DNA of 64,000 nt from Acidobacteriota bacterium (GTDB taxonomy: Bacteria > Acidobacteriota > Thermoanaerobaculia > Multivoradales > Multivoraceae), in contig JAPPCR010000005.1 of the NCBI GenBank assembly GCA_028875725.1, forward strand, positions 131,501 through 195,500, in the 5' to 3' direction. Each line of letters starts with the position of its first letter. Position 1 is the first letter of the stretch. A program made the translations under genes and the position numbers. The notes under the pieces are model-generated. The model saw nothing but the letters and a program-made list of their open reading frames with translations. It did not search any database and had not been told where the DNA came from. Below, piece by piece: positions 34,286-43,014 of the stretch.

Positions 34286-35464
34286 CTACGCGGCCGCTGC
34301 CCTCTTCTCCCGTCGGGCGCGGCCGAAGGTGGTTTCCCAGATCAGGACGATCGGGCTCGCGACGTAGATCGACGAGTAGGTGCCGACGAGCACGCCGACG
34401 AGGAGCAGGAAGGAGAAGCCCCGGATCACGTCGCCGCCGAGGACGAAGAGGCAACCGACGGCGAGCAGCGTCGTGCCGGAGGTCAGGGCGGTGCGCGAGA
34501 GGGTCTGGTTCAGGCTCCGGTTCAGCACGGCGACCAGGGACTCGCGACGGTTGCGGCGCAGGTTCTCGCGCACGCGGTCGAAGACGACGACGGAGTCGTT
34601 GACCGAGTAGCCGATGACAGTCAGGAAGGCGGCGATCGTCGTCAGGTTGAACTCGTAGCCCGCGAAGGCGAACAGGCCCAGGCAGACGGCGACGTCGTGG
34701 GCGAGGGCGACCAGGGCGCCGATGCCGAAGCGCAACTCGAACCGGAACCAGATGTAGGTGAGGATGCCGGCCAGGGAGAAGGCGATCGCCAGCAGGCCCT
34801 TGCGCCGCAGTTCGCCGCCGATCTGCGGCAGCACGCTGTCGCTCGACTGGACCGCGAAGTGCCCGAAGGTGGCGCCGTCCGTGATCACCGCCAGGGCCTC
34901 GGGGCTGAGCGCTTCACCCGGCTGTATCTCGGACCAGTCGCGGATCAGCCCACCGGTCCGGCGCAGGGCCATGACCTCGGCCGCCGCTTCCCGGTAGTGC
35001 TCCCGGGCGCCGATGTCGTCACCGGTCGCCCGCATGCCGTCCGGATCGGCGCCGAGCAGCATCGAGGCGAGCCCCTCGGTGCCCTGCCGGTTCAGGTCGA
35101 AGCCGCTGACGTCGCTGTTGTAGCGCCGTTCCAGCACCTCCTCGACCCGCGAAGCGCTGCTTCGCTGTTCCTCGTCGTCGGCGACCGGGGTCTTCAGGAT
35201 GATCGAGTTGTCCCCCTCCTCGCCGAACGCCTGAATCGAGGCGTTCTCGATCCCCGCCTCCTGCAGCAGCCCGCGGAGTTCCTGGACGTCGGGCGGCTCG
35301 TCGAACTGCACGATCATCTGGGTGCCGCCGGCGAAGTCGATGCCCAGGTTCAACTGCCGGCTGAAGATGTAGCCGAGCGCCGCGATGACGGCCACCGCGG
35401 ACAGGGTCAGGCACACGCGCCGCGCGCGCATGAAGTCGAAACTCGTGTTGCGGAAGAACTCCAT
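34286..35464 (-). CDS. secF: Protein translocase subunit SecF
   Basis: 392 residues, six-helix RND-like export subunit. The N-terminal FDFMRARRVCLTLS and LGIDFAGGTQMIVQF precede a large periplasmic domain. The C-terminal helices include GYSVNDSVVVFDRVRENLR and the RGFSFLLLVGVLVGTYSSIY end. The periplasmic insert (about residues 90-200) is longer than in E. coli. It is 10 nt downstream of secD. Confidence 0.95.
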   Translation of the reverse strand: MEFFRNTSFDFMRARRVCLTLSAVAVIAALGYIFSRQLNLGIDFAGGTQMIVQFDEPPDVQELRGLLQEAGIENASIQAFGEEGDNSIILKTPVADDEEQRSSASRVEEVLERRYNSDVSGFDLNRQGTEGLASMLLGADPDGMRATGDDIGAREHYREAAAEVMALRRTGGLIRDWSEIQPGEALSPEALAVITDGATFGHFAVQSSDSVLPQIGGELRRKGLLAIAFSLAGILTYIWFRFELRFGIGALVALAHDVAVCLGLFAFAGYEFNLTTIAAFLTVIGYSVNDSVVVFDRVRENLRRNRRESLVAVLNRSLNQTLSRTALTSGTTLLAVGCLFVLGGDVIRGFSFLLLVGVLVGTYSSIYVASPIVLIWETTFGRARREKRAAAA

Positions 35465-35474
35465 TGACGCAGCC

Positions 35475-37052
35475 CTAGATCGACAGGCGCTCGACGCGGC
35501 CCGAGCGTGACAGGAGCAGGTCGAACAGCAGCCGGCTGTTGAAGACGGCCGTGAACACGGAGGCCAGGATGCCCACCGTCAGCGTCACCGCGAAGCCGCG
35601 GATCGCGCCGGTGCCGAAGTTGATCAGGAAGATGGCCGCGATCAGGGTCGTGAGGTTCGCGTCGAGGATCGACGACCACGCCTTGCCGAAGCCCGAAACG
35701 ACCGCAGCCTTGACCGTCCGGCCGTTGTGCAGCTCCTCGCGGATCCGCTCGAACACCAGGACGTTCGCGTCCACCGCCATGCCGATCGTCAGGATGAGCC
35801 CGGCGATGCCCGGCAGGGTGAGGGCGGCGCCGAAGTAGGCGAGGACGCCGAACACCAGCACGAAGTTGAGCGCCAGCGCCACCATCGCGTTGATGCCCGA
35901 AGCCTTGTAGACGACCAGCATCGCCACGATCACCAGCACGATGCCGAAGAGGAAGGCGCGGGTGCCCTGGTCGATCGAGTCCTGCCCGAGCGACGGGCCC
36001 ACCGCCTGCTGCTGCAGGTAGTTGATCCCCGCGGGCAGGGCGCCCGAGCGCAGCACGGTCGCCAGGTCCTCGACCTCCTGCTGGGTGAACGAGCCGCGGA
36101 TGACTCCGCCGGACTCCCCGATCCGGCCCTCGATGATCGGCGCCGACTGCACCTTGCCATCCAGCACGATCGCCAGCGGCCGGCCGATGTTCGCCCCGGT
36201 CCAGGTCTCGAAGATCTGGGCGCCCTCGTGAGTGAGCGAGAAGTTGACCACCGGCTCCTGGAACTGTCCGATGCCGGCGCGCGCCGTCTTCAGGTCGCGG
36301 CCGGTGATCACGGGACGCCGCTCCAGCGCGTAGTAGACCTGCCCGAGCATGTTGCCGTCTTCGTCCCGCTGGTCCTGGGCGGCGATCTCCAGATCCTCGG
36401 GCAGGGTGCCGCCGTAGCGGTCGAGGATCTCCTGGCGGTCGAAGGCCGCGCCCCCGCTCTCCGGATAGACGGCGAGCCGGAACTCGAGGAAGGCGGTGTT
36501 CTTGATCAGGTTCTTCACCCGTTCCGGATCGTCGACGCCCGGAAGCTGGACGACGAGCCGGTTGCTGCCCAGGCCCTGGCGCTGGATCACCGGCTCGGCG
36601 ACGCCGAACTCGTCGACCCGGTTGCGGATCGTCTGCAGGGCCTGGTCGATCGCCTGCTCGCGGATCGTGTTCACTTCGTCCGGCCGGCGCTCGAAGATCA
36701 CCTCTTCGCCGCTGCGCCGCCAGGTCCAGTACGGCACGTTCTCCTCGATGATTGTGGGCAGCAGGCCGTCCTGGTCGGGCGGCAGGCCCGAGAGCCGGAA
36801 CCGGATCGGGGTTTCGGTGACCGCGCTCGTTCCCTCGACCCCCTTCTCGGCGAGTTCCTGGACCAGGCTGTCGATGTCCTTCTGCGCCTCGGCCCGCAAC
36901 GCGTCGTCGGTCAGCACCTCGAGCAGCAGGTGGATGCCGCCGCGGAGATCGAGGCCCAGGTTGATCGAGTCGGCGAGCGGGAAGGCCGAGAACGCGCAGG
37001 CCGAGACGACCCCGACGACGAGCAGACCCCGCCAGAGCAGGTTCCGGTTCAT
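35475..37052 (-). CDS. secD: Protein translocase subunit SecD
   Basis: 525 residues. LGLDLRGGIHLLLEV is the SecD N-terminal signature. The first periplasmic domain includes QTIRNRVDEFGVAEPVIQRQG and RLVVQLPG. The C-terminal membrane part has GMAVDANVLVFERIREE. SecDF uses the proton gradient to pull exported proteins. ATG 37052 overlaps the yajC stop. Confidence 0.96.
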   Translation of the reverse strand: MNRNLLWRGLLVVGVVSACAFSAFPLADSINLGLDLRGGIHLLLEVLTDDALRAEAQKDIDSLVQELAEKGVEGTSAVTETPIRFRLSGLPPDQDGLLPTIIEENVPYWTWRRSGEEVIFERRPDEVNTIREQAIDQALQTIRNRVDEFGVAEPVIQRQGLGSNRLVVQLPGVDDPERVKNLIKNTAFLEFRLAVYPESGGAAFDRQEILDRYGGTLPEDLEIAAQDQRDEDGNMLGQVYYALERRPVITGRDLKTARAGIGQFQEPVVNFSLTHEGAQIFETWTGANIGRPLAIVLDGKVQSAPIIEGRIGESGGVIRGSFTQQEVEDLATVLRSGALPAGINYLQQQAVGPSLGQDSIDQGTRAFLFGIVLVIVAMLVVYKASGINAMVALALNFVLVFGVLAYFGAALTLPGIAGLILTIGMAVDANVLVFERIREELHNGRTVKAAVVSGFGKAWSSILDANLTTLIAAIFLINFGTGAIRGFAVTLTVGILASVFTAVFNSRLLFDLLLSRSGRVERLSI

Positions 37053-37360
37053 GACTGCGTCTCCTCGGCCAGGCCGGTGATCGACGACTTCGTCACCTTC
37101 ACCCTGACCCCGTCCGCGATCTGCAGGATGACGGTGGTCGGCTCGGTCGACACCACGTCTCCAAAGACGCCGCCCTGCGTGACAACGCGGTCGCCCTTCT
37201 TCAGCGCCTCCACCGTCGCCTGCAGTTGCTTGCGCCGCCGGCGCTCCGGAGCGATCAGAAGGAAGTAGAAGATGGCGCCGATCAGGATGAGCGGCAGAAA
37301 CTGAATGAGACCCGAGGGCCCGCCCCCCGTGGCCACAAACAGTGCGAAATCAGGAATCAT
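37049..37360 (-). CDS. yajC: Preprotein translocase subunit YajC
   Basis: 103 residues. One transmembrane helix (FLPLILIGAIFYFLLIAPE) is followed by a KOW-like cytosolic domain with KKGDRVVTQGGVFGDVVS. It heads yajC-secD-secF and overlaps secD (ATGA). Its start at 37360 has no strong ribosome site. Lying after tgt, it fits the widespread tgt-yajC-secDF order. Confidence 0.94.
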   Translation of the reverse strand: MIPDFALFVATGGGPSGLIQFLPLILIGAIFYFLLIAPERRRRKQLQATVEALKKGDRVVTQGGVFGDVVSTEPTTVILQIADGVRVKVTKSSITGLAEETQS

Positions 37361-37433
37361 CTCTGGTGCCCCCAGCGGAGTGCTTGGCTAACGGCGGACC
37401 GACCGGTCGCGGCCCGCACCGCAAAGGCGTACC

Positions 37434-38582
37434 CTATCGCCGTTCGGCCTCCGGTTGCCCCTCCGGGCTGACTCCCGTTGCCCGCGCCGCCGCGAAGGCG
37501 GCCAGTTCGCCGCCTGCGATCGCCCGCCGAAGATCGGCCATGAAGTCGAGGTAGAAGCGCACGTTGTGCTCGGTCGCCAGCACCTTGCCGGTGATCTCGC
37601 CGCAGCGGAACAGATGGTGCAGGAAGGCCCGGCTGTACCGGCTGCAGACCGGGCAGCCGCAGGCCGGGTCCACGGGACGCGAATCCTCCCGGTAGCGCGC
37701 CTTCTTGATCCGGACGATGCCGGTGGACGAGAACAGCGTGCCGTGGCGGGCGTTGCGCGAAGGCAGCACGCAGTCGAAGAGATCGACGCCGAGGCCCACG
37801 GCGTGGAGGATGTCCGAAGGAAGGCCGAGGCCCATCAGGTAGCGGGGCCGGTCGTCGGGCAACGCCGGTGCGACCCAGGACAGGGCCTGCCGGCCCAGTT
37901 CGCGCGCTTCGCCGACACTGACGCCGCCGATCGCGTAGCCGTCGAAGGGCAGGGCGGCGAGGTCCTCCGCGGCCCTCGACCGCAGATCTTCGAAGAAGCT
38001 CCCCTGCACGATGCCGAACAGGCCCGCCGCGCCCGAGCCTCCGGCTGCTCCCCAGCGGTCCAGCGAACGCCTCGCCCAGAGGTTCGTCCGCCGCAGCGCC
38101 TCGACCGCCGCCTCCCGGTCCACCGGCCACGGCGGGCACTCGTCGAGCACCATGGCCGCATCCACGCCGACCTGTTCCTGGAACTCAACCACCCGCTCGG
38201 GCGTCAGCTCGACCGTGCCGCCGTCGTGGGGGCTCCGGAAGGTGACGCCCAGGTCGTCGACCCGCCTCAGCCCGGCCAGACTGAACACCTGGTAGCCGCC
38301 GCTGTCCATCGCCAGCGGGCCGTCCCAGCCGATGAACTCGTGCAGGCCGCCCAGACCGGTGATCCGCTCGGCGCCCACCCGCTCCAGCAGGTGGAACAGG
38401 TTCGTCATCAGGAGCCTCGCGCCGGCCGCCTCCAGCACGTCCTGGCTCAGGCCCTTCACCGCGCCCAGCGTGCCGACCGGCATGAAGGCCGGCGTGTCCA
38501 CCTGGCCGTGGGGCGTGGTCAGGCGGCCGAGACGGGCGAGCCCGTCACGCGAGACGACGCGGAACCCGAGTCGGCCGCTCAG
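37434..38582 (-). CDS. tgt: tRNA-guanine transglycosylase (inferred CTG start)
   Basis: 382 residues. The catalytic region (MVLDECPPWPVDR, DSGGYQVFSL, NARHGTLF) and zinc site CGCPVCSRYS are those of bacterial Tgt. Family alignments need the stretch FRVVSRDGLARLGRLTTPHG, which lies upstream of the first GTG (38501). No ATG, GTG or TTG is in frame there; CTG 38582 overlaps the lolA stop (CTGA) and gives a full-length protein. It exchanges guanine 34 for queuine/preQ1. Confidence 0.88.
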   Translation of the reverse strand: MSGRLGFRVVSRDGLARLGRLTTPHGQVDTPAFMPVGTLGAVKGLSQDVLEAAGARLLMTNLFHLLERVGAERITGLGGLHEFIGWDGPLAMDSGGYQVFSLAGLRRVDDLGVTFRSPHDGGTVELTPERVVEFQEQVGVDAAMVLDECPPWPVDREAAVEALRRTNLWARRSLDRWGAAGGSGAAGLFGIVQGSFFEDLRSRAAEDLAALPFDGYAIGGVSVGEARELGRQALSWVAPALPDDRPRYLMGLGLPSDILHAVGLGVDLFDCVLPSRNARHGTLFSSTGIVRIKKARYREDSRPVDPACGCPVCSRYSRAFLHHLFRCGEITGKVLATEHNVRFYLDFMADLRRAIAGGELAAFAAARATGVSPEGQPEAERR

Positions 38583-39316
38583 TTGAGATCGATCTCGGTG
38601 ACTTCGACGTCGTCGGGCAGCGCCAGGATGAACTCCGAGTCATCGATCGCTTCGTTCAGGACCACGTCCTCGAGGGTGACGAGCCGCTCGTCGCCGCTGG
38701 CGAGGACGACCCGGAACTCCCGCGGCAGGAAGCTCGCCGGGTCGATCCAGAGGTCGATCTCCCTGATCCGTTTCTCGACGCTCCGGTAGTCCGGCGTCAG
38801 GTGCAGGTAGTAGGGATCCCCCTCGTTCTCGGGAAACTCCGCCTGCACGGCGAAGTACTTCAACAGCGTCTCGAGGTTGCCCGCGGGCCCCATGTACTCC
38901 AGGATCTGCTCCGAAAGGCGGCCCACTTCCGTGACCTTGGCCGTGCCGAGATCGACATACCACAGGGTCGCCGTGTCGCCGTGAACGGCGGTGATCGACG
39001 GCTTGGGCTCCACGATCTCCCAGCGGAGAGCGTCCGGCGGCCGGTAGCGGAGCCAGCCCCGCTCTTCCACCGGCTCCAGCAGGAGATCGCCCTGACGGCG
39101 CTGAAACAGCCGCGCCTGCAGGGTCACGATCAGGTTCTGCTCGTACTTCACCCGCTCGACCAGCCGGTCGAGACGTTCGCGCAGACCGAGGCCCTCGGCC
39201 GCCGGATCGGGCGGCGCGGCGGCAGGGTTCGGCGACTGGGCGGGGAGGATGACGGCCGCCGTCAGAGCCAGCAGCAGTCCTCCCAACCACGGCGCGATGG
39301 GTAGGCGGTGTTTCAT
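38579..39316 (-). CDS. LolA-like outer-membrane lipoprotein carrier
   Basis: 245 residues. The signal peptide (LGGLLLALTAAVILPAQS) precedes a Pro/Ala linker and a LolA fold: RWEIVEPKPSITAVHGDTATLWYVDLGTAKV and ILALPDDVEVTEIDL. It should shuttle lipoproteins across the periplasm. The start at ATG 39316 is uncertain but best fits the signal. It overlaps tgt and diverges from the HD gene. Confidence 0.78.
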   Translation of the reverse strand: MKHRLPIAPWLGGLLLALTAAVILPAQSPNPAAAPPDPAAEGLGLRERLDRLVERVKYEQNLIVTLQARLFQRRQGDLLLEPVEERGWLRYRPPDALRWEIVEPKPSITAVHGDTATLWYVDLGTAKVTEVGRLSEQILEYMGPAGNLETLLKYFAVQAEFPENEGDPYYLHLTPDYRSVEKRIREIDLWIDPASFLPREFRVVLASGDERLVTLEDVVLNEAIDDSEFILALPDDVEVTEIDLN

Positions 39317-39342
39317 CGCTGTGAACCAGCGTGGGGCGGCCG

Positions 39343-39348
39343 TAGAGT
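39343..39348 (+). promoter_or_regulatory. -10 element of the HD phosphohydrolase gene
   Basis: TAGAGT ends 7 nt before GTG 39356, with no ribosome site between. A leaderless start is likely. Confidence 0.45.
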
Positions 39349-39355
39349 ACCAATC

Positions 39356-40540
39356 GTGGCGACACTGGCGTTTCGCGACCCGATCCACGGCTTCATCGAG
39401 GCCGACGAACTCGAAGCCGCGCTCATCGGCACCCGGCCGATGCAGCGCCTGCGTTCGATCCGCCAACTCGGCCTGACCCATCTCGTATTCCCCGGCGCCG
39501 AGCACAGCCGTTTCGGTCACGCCCTGGGCACGATGCACCTTGCCGGCCGCGTCTACGACACGCTGGCCGGGGCCAAGGGGACGCCGCTCGAAGCCGGCCC
39601 GCGAGCCCGCGCCCGGCGCCTGGTGCGGGCGGCCGCCCTGCTCCACGACCTCGGGCACGCCCCCTTCAGCCACTGGGCCGAGGATCTCTTCGAGGGCGGG
39701 ATCGACCACGAGGAGATGAGCCGTCGCCTGCTCGGCGGCCGCGAGATCGCCGCCGCGTTCGAGCGGTACGGCCAGGGGATCGAGGCCCGCGACGTGATCC
39801 GGCTGCTCGGCGACGATCTCGACGGGCCGGAGCGGCTGCTGCCGCCGATCGTCTCCGGCGAACTCGACGTCGACAAGATGGACTACCTCCTGCGGGACTC
39901 CCTGTTCTGCGGCGTCCGCTACGGCAACTTCGACCTCGACCAGGTGATCGCCACCGTGCGGCCGCTTTCCGGTGGCACCGGCGGCGACCACCGGCTGGGG
40001 ATCGACGCCGAGGGCCTCCACGCCGTCGAGGGCCTGATCCTGGCGCGCTACTACATGTTCACGCAGGTCTACTTCCACGTCACCGGCAAGGCGCTGGAAC
40101 TCCACCTGAACGAGTGGCTGCACGAACAGGGAATCGCCTGGAGCAGCGACCCGGAGCGCTTCCTGGCCAACGACGACGGCGAGATGATGACGAGAATGCG
40201 GCGTTCGGACAGCCTGCACGCGCGGGCGATCACCGACCGCAGCCACTTCCGGCTCGCCCACGAGACCGGCGAGCACCTGGACGCCGACGAGAAGCGCGCG
40301 TTCGAGCAGCGGCTCGAACCCCTGCGCGAGCGCTACGGCAAGTGCGTCCTCGTCTCGAACTCGGCCAAGGACCCCCACCGCCTCGGCCGCGGCCGGGTGC
40401 CGGTCCGCCAGAACGGAGGGAAACTCGTGCAGCTCGAGGAGGCGAGCCACTTCGTCGGTCACCTCCGGCGCATCGACCGCTACCGCGTGTACTGCAGCGA
40501 CGACGTCTACGAAGATGTCCGGCTCGCGCTGGACTCCTGA
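39356..40540 (+). CDS. HD-domain phosphohydrolase (YwfO/dGTPase-like)
   Basis: 394 residues from GTG 39356. HD motifs are RSIRQLGLTHLVFPGAEHSRFGHALG, LLHDLGHAPFSH and SGELDVDKMDYLLRDS, as in SAMHD1/YwfO-type triphosphohydrolases. The C-terminal third is less conserved. Substrate is unproven; dNTPs are the expectation from the family. Its 3' end overlaps the convergent trmB by 34 nt. Confidence 0.85.
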   Translation: MATLAFRDPIHGFIEADELEAALIGTRPMQRLRSIRQLGLTHLVFPGAEHSRFGHALGTMHLAGRVYDTLAGAKGTPLEAGPRARARRLVRAAALLHDLGHAPFSHWAEDLFEGGIDHEEMSRRLLGGREIAAAFERYGQGIEARDVIRLLGDDLDGPERLLPPIVSGELDVDKMDYLLRDSLFCGVRYGNFDLDQVIATVRPLSGGTGGDHRLGIDAEGLHAVEGLILARYYMFTQVYFHVTGKALELHLNEWLHEQGIAWSSDPERFLANDDGEMMTRMRRSDSLHARAITDRSHFRLAHETGEHLDADEKRAFEQRLEPLRERYGKCVLVSNSAKDPHRLGRGRVPVRQNGGKLVQLEEASHFVGHLRRIDRYRVYCSDDVYEDVRLALDS

Positions 40541-41247
40541 TCCAGAGCGGGTCCCACCAGCAGATCGTCCCGGCCGGCGGGGTGAAGAAGACTCGCCGGG
40601 CCGCCGCCCCGAAGGCGCGCCGCGAGCCGGATGATCGGCCGTCCCTCCCGCTCGAACTTCGCTTCGTAGTTCGTCCGCGGACCTTCCGGCCAGGCCCCGT
40701 CGACACGCTCCACTGCCACCGCCGGGTGCAGGGCAAGGGTTTCCGCCACCGCCTCGCCGTACTCCAGGTGGTCGGTGGCGAAGAACAGCCGTCCCTCCGG
40801 CGGATCGAGTAGCGCCAGCACCAGGTCGACGGTGCGCGGATCGAGCAGCCGCCGGCGGTGGTGCCGGCTCTTGGGCCAGGGGTCGGGGAAGTAGACGTGG
40901 ACCGTCCGCGCCATGCCCGCGGGCAGCAGGGTTGCGATCAGGTAGAGCGCCTCGCCGCGGAGCAGGACGACGTTGGAGAGGCGGCGCGAGGCCGCCCGCC
41001 GGACCGCCAGCCGGAAGTACTTCGACACCATCTCGACCCCCAGGAAGGGACGGGACGCATCGGCGGCCGCGGACCCGACGAGAAAACGACCCTTGCCGAA
41101 GCCGAGTTCGACTTCCCAGTCCGAGCGTTCCCCGAACGCCGCCCGCAGTTCAGCCCGGCAGGAGGCGAGCTCGCGGAAGTCCGCGTCCCGGGCGGCCTGC
41201 GGACCGCTCGCCCCGCCAGGCCAGACGAGAACGGGCGGCGCGCTCAG
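40507..41247 (-). CDS. trmB: tRNA (guanine-N7)-methyltransferase (inferred CTG start)
   Basis: 246 residues. The C-terminal part has VHVYFPDPWPKSRHHRRRL, the TrmB hallmark, and GTNYEAKF-like PRTNYEAKFERE. The SAM-binding core WEVELGFGKGRFLVG lies upstream of the only ATG (41031), so that ATG truncates the enzyme. No ATG, GTG or TTG occurs upstream in frame; CTG 41247 overlaps the manC stop (CTGA). It converges on the HD gene and overlaps its 3' end. Confidence 0.88.
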   Translation of the reverse strand: MSAPPVLVWPGGASGPQAARDADFRELASCRAELRAAFGERSDWEVELGFGKGRFLVGSAAADASRPFLGVEMVSKYFRLAVRRAASRRLSNVVLLRGEALYLIATLLPAGMARTVHVYFPDPWPKSRHHRRRLLDPRTVDLVLALLDPPEGRLFFATDHLEYGEAVAETLALHPAVAVERVDGAWPEGPRTNYEAKFEREGRPIIRLAARLRGGGPASLLHPAGRDDLLVGPALDQESSASRTSS

Positions 41248-42299
41248 AGCAGATCCAGCCGGCCCAGAGCCGCGAGACGCTCCACGACCTCGCGGACGTC
41301 CTGGGCCCGCTCGCGCGGCACGACCAGCACGGAATCGCCGGTCCGCACGACGGCGAGGCCCTCGACGCCGATCACCGCCACCGTGCCCTCGTCCGCGAAC
41401 AGGAGGTTGTCGCGGGCATCGACGGCGAGCGTGTCGCCCACCGTCCGGTTGCCGTCTCCGTCGGCGGGCAGAGCCTCCGCCAGCAGTCCCCAGGACCCGA
41501 TGTCGTTCCAGCCGCAGTCGGCCACGACGCAGCCGATCGAGTCGAGCCGCTCCATCAACCCGTAGTCGATCGAGACCGACTCCAGGCCGGCGTAGATCTC
41601 CCGGCGCCGGTCCGCGTCCAGGTCGTCCGCCGCCAGACGCTCGATGCCGGCGGCGAGTTCCGGCAGGTGCTCGCGGTAGAGGTCGAGCAGCACCGTGCCC
41701 CGGAAGAGGAAGATGCCGGCGTTCCAGAAGTGGCGGCCGGAGGCCTTGAAGCGCGCCGCGGTCTCCGCGTCCGGCTTCTCGGTGAATCGCACCACGGGTT
41801 GCACGCTCAGGACTTCCGCCGGAGCGTCCAGTTCAAGGTAGCCGTAGCCGGTCTCCGGCCAGTCCGGCGCGATGCCGACGGTGACCACGTCGTGGTCGCC
41901 GCGCTCGACTGCCGCCACGCCCCGGCTGAGCGCTTCGCGGAACGCCTCCTCGTCGGCCACCCAGTGGTCCGAAGGCATGACCGCGATCACCTCCCGCCGC
42001 GCCGTCTCCGGCATCGTCCGCACCGCCCAGCCGATCGCCGGCGCCGTGTTCCGTCCGCTCGGCTCGCCCAGGATGCGCGAGGCGTCCAGATCGGGCAGCT
42101 CCGCGGCGACCGCGGCCGCGAGCTCCTCGGTCGTGCAGACCCAGGTCCGTTCCGCCCCGCACAGCGGCTCGACCCGGCGAGCGGTCGCGGCCACCAGGGA
42201 GCCGCCGCCCAGCAGGTCGAGGAGCTGCTTGGGGCGGCGGCGCCTGCTCAGGGGCCAGAAGCGGGAGCCGATGCCGCCGGCCAGGATCAGACCGATCAT
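41244..42299 (-). CDS. manC: Mannose-1-phosphate guanylyltransferase
   Basis: 351-residue nucleotidyltransferase making GDP-mannose for surface polysaccharides. It has GLILAGGIGSRFWPLSR, PKQLLDLLG, the SDHWVADEEAF region, FTEKPD and WNAGIFLFRG. It is the short single-domain form, without a C-terminal isomerase. ATG 42299 is 7 nt after the nitroreductase stop, and it overlaps trmB. Confidence 0.92.
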   Translation of the reverse strand: MIGLILAGGIGSRFWPLSRRRRPKQLLDLLGGGSLVAATARRVEPLCGAERTWVCTTEELAAAVAAELPDLDASRILGEPSGRNTAPAIGWAVRTMPETARREVIAVMPSDHWVADEEAFREALSRGVAAVERGDHDVVTVGIAPDWPETGYGYLELDAPAEVLSVQPVVRFTEKPDAETAARFKASGRHFWNAGIFLFRGTVLLDLYREHLPELAAGIERLAADDLDADRRREIYAGLESVSIDYGLMERLDSIGCVVADCGWNDIGSWGLLAEALPADGDGNRTVGDTLAVDARDNLLFADEGTVAVIGVEGLAVVRTGDSVLVVPRERAQDVREVVERLAALGRLDLL

Positions 42300-42306
42300 C
42301 CGTCGC

Positions 42307-43014
42307 TCAGTCAGCGTCGGCGTCCGTCCGCCCCGTCCGGCCGGAGTGCCAGAGGGCGACCTCGGCCAGCGACTTGCGCCGCAGGTCGGGCACCTCGCAG
42401 TCCGGCGCGGGGAAGCCCACCGGGAACAGGATGTACGGCTTCTCGTTCCGCGGGCGCTCGAGAATCTCGCTCAGGAAACCCATCGGGCTCGGGGTGTGGG
42501 TCAGCGTAGCGAGGCCCATCCGGTGAAGGGCCGCGATGAACAGGCCGCAGGCGATGCCGACGCTCTCCTTCACGTAATAGTTCTTCCTCTTTGCCCCGTC
42601 CTCGTCCACGCCGAAGAGCTCGGCGAACACGACGACGATCCACGGCACGGTCGTCAGGAAGGGCTTCCGCCAGTCCGTGCCCAGCGGCTTGAGCGCTTCG
42701 AGCCACTCGTCCGGCATCCGCCCGCCGAGGTAGCTGTGCTTCTCCTCCGCCTCCGCCGCTTCGCGGATCCGCGCCTTGACCTCCGGGTCGCTCACGGCGA
42801 CGAACCGCCACGGCTGGCGATGCGCCCCCGAAGGCGCGGTCGACGCCGCCTCGATCGCCCGTTCGATCAACCGCCGCGGCACCGGCTCGTCGGTGAAGAA
42901 CCGGACGCTCCGCCGGCCGTCGAACTCCTCGAAGACCGCGTCGGCCCGGCGCTCCATCTCGGCCGGCTCCAGGCGCTCCGGCCGGTAGGGAACGAAGACG
43001 GGTCTTCTACCCAC
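42307..43014 (-). CDS. Nitroreductase-family flavoprotein
   Basis: 235 residues from GTG 43014. FMN-binding RRSVRFFTDEPVPRR, APSGAHRQPWRFV (here STAPSGAHRQPW) and the C-terminal GMLT-like LATLTHTPSPMGF are present. The pattern resembles the iodotyrosine-deiodinase-like branch, which uses FMN to reduce halogenated or nitro substrates. Physiological substrate is unknown. It overlaps the DsbA-like gene by 8 nt. Confidence 0.82.
   Translation of the reverse strand: MGRRPVFVPYRPERLEPAEMERRADAVFEEFDGRRSVRFFTDEPVPRRLIERAIEAASTAPSGAHRQPWRFVAVSDPEVKARIREAAEAEEKHSYLGGRMPDEWLEALKPLGTDWRKPFLTTVPWIVVVFAELFGVDEDGAKRKNYYVKESVGIACGLFIAALHRMGLATLTHTPSPMGFLSEILERPRNEKPYILFPVGFPAPDCEVPDLRRKSLAEVALWHSGRTGRTDADAD

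Noticed and set aside
31516..34602. Plus-strand frame of more than 1000 codons across the rel region
   Set aside because: It is antisense to rel and part of secF and has no recognisable domain.
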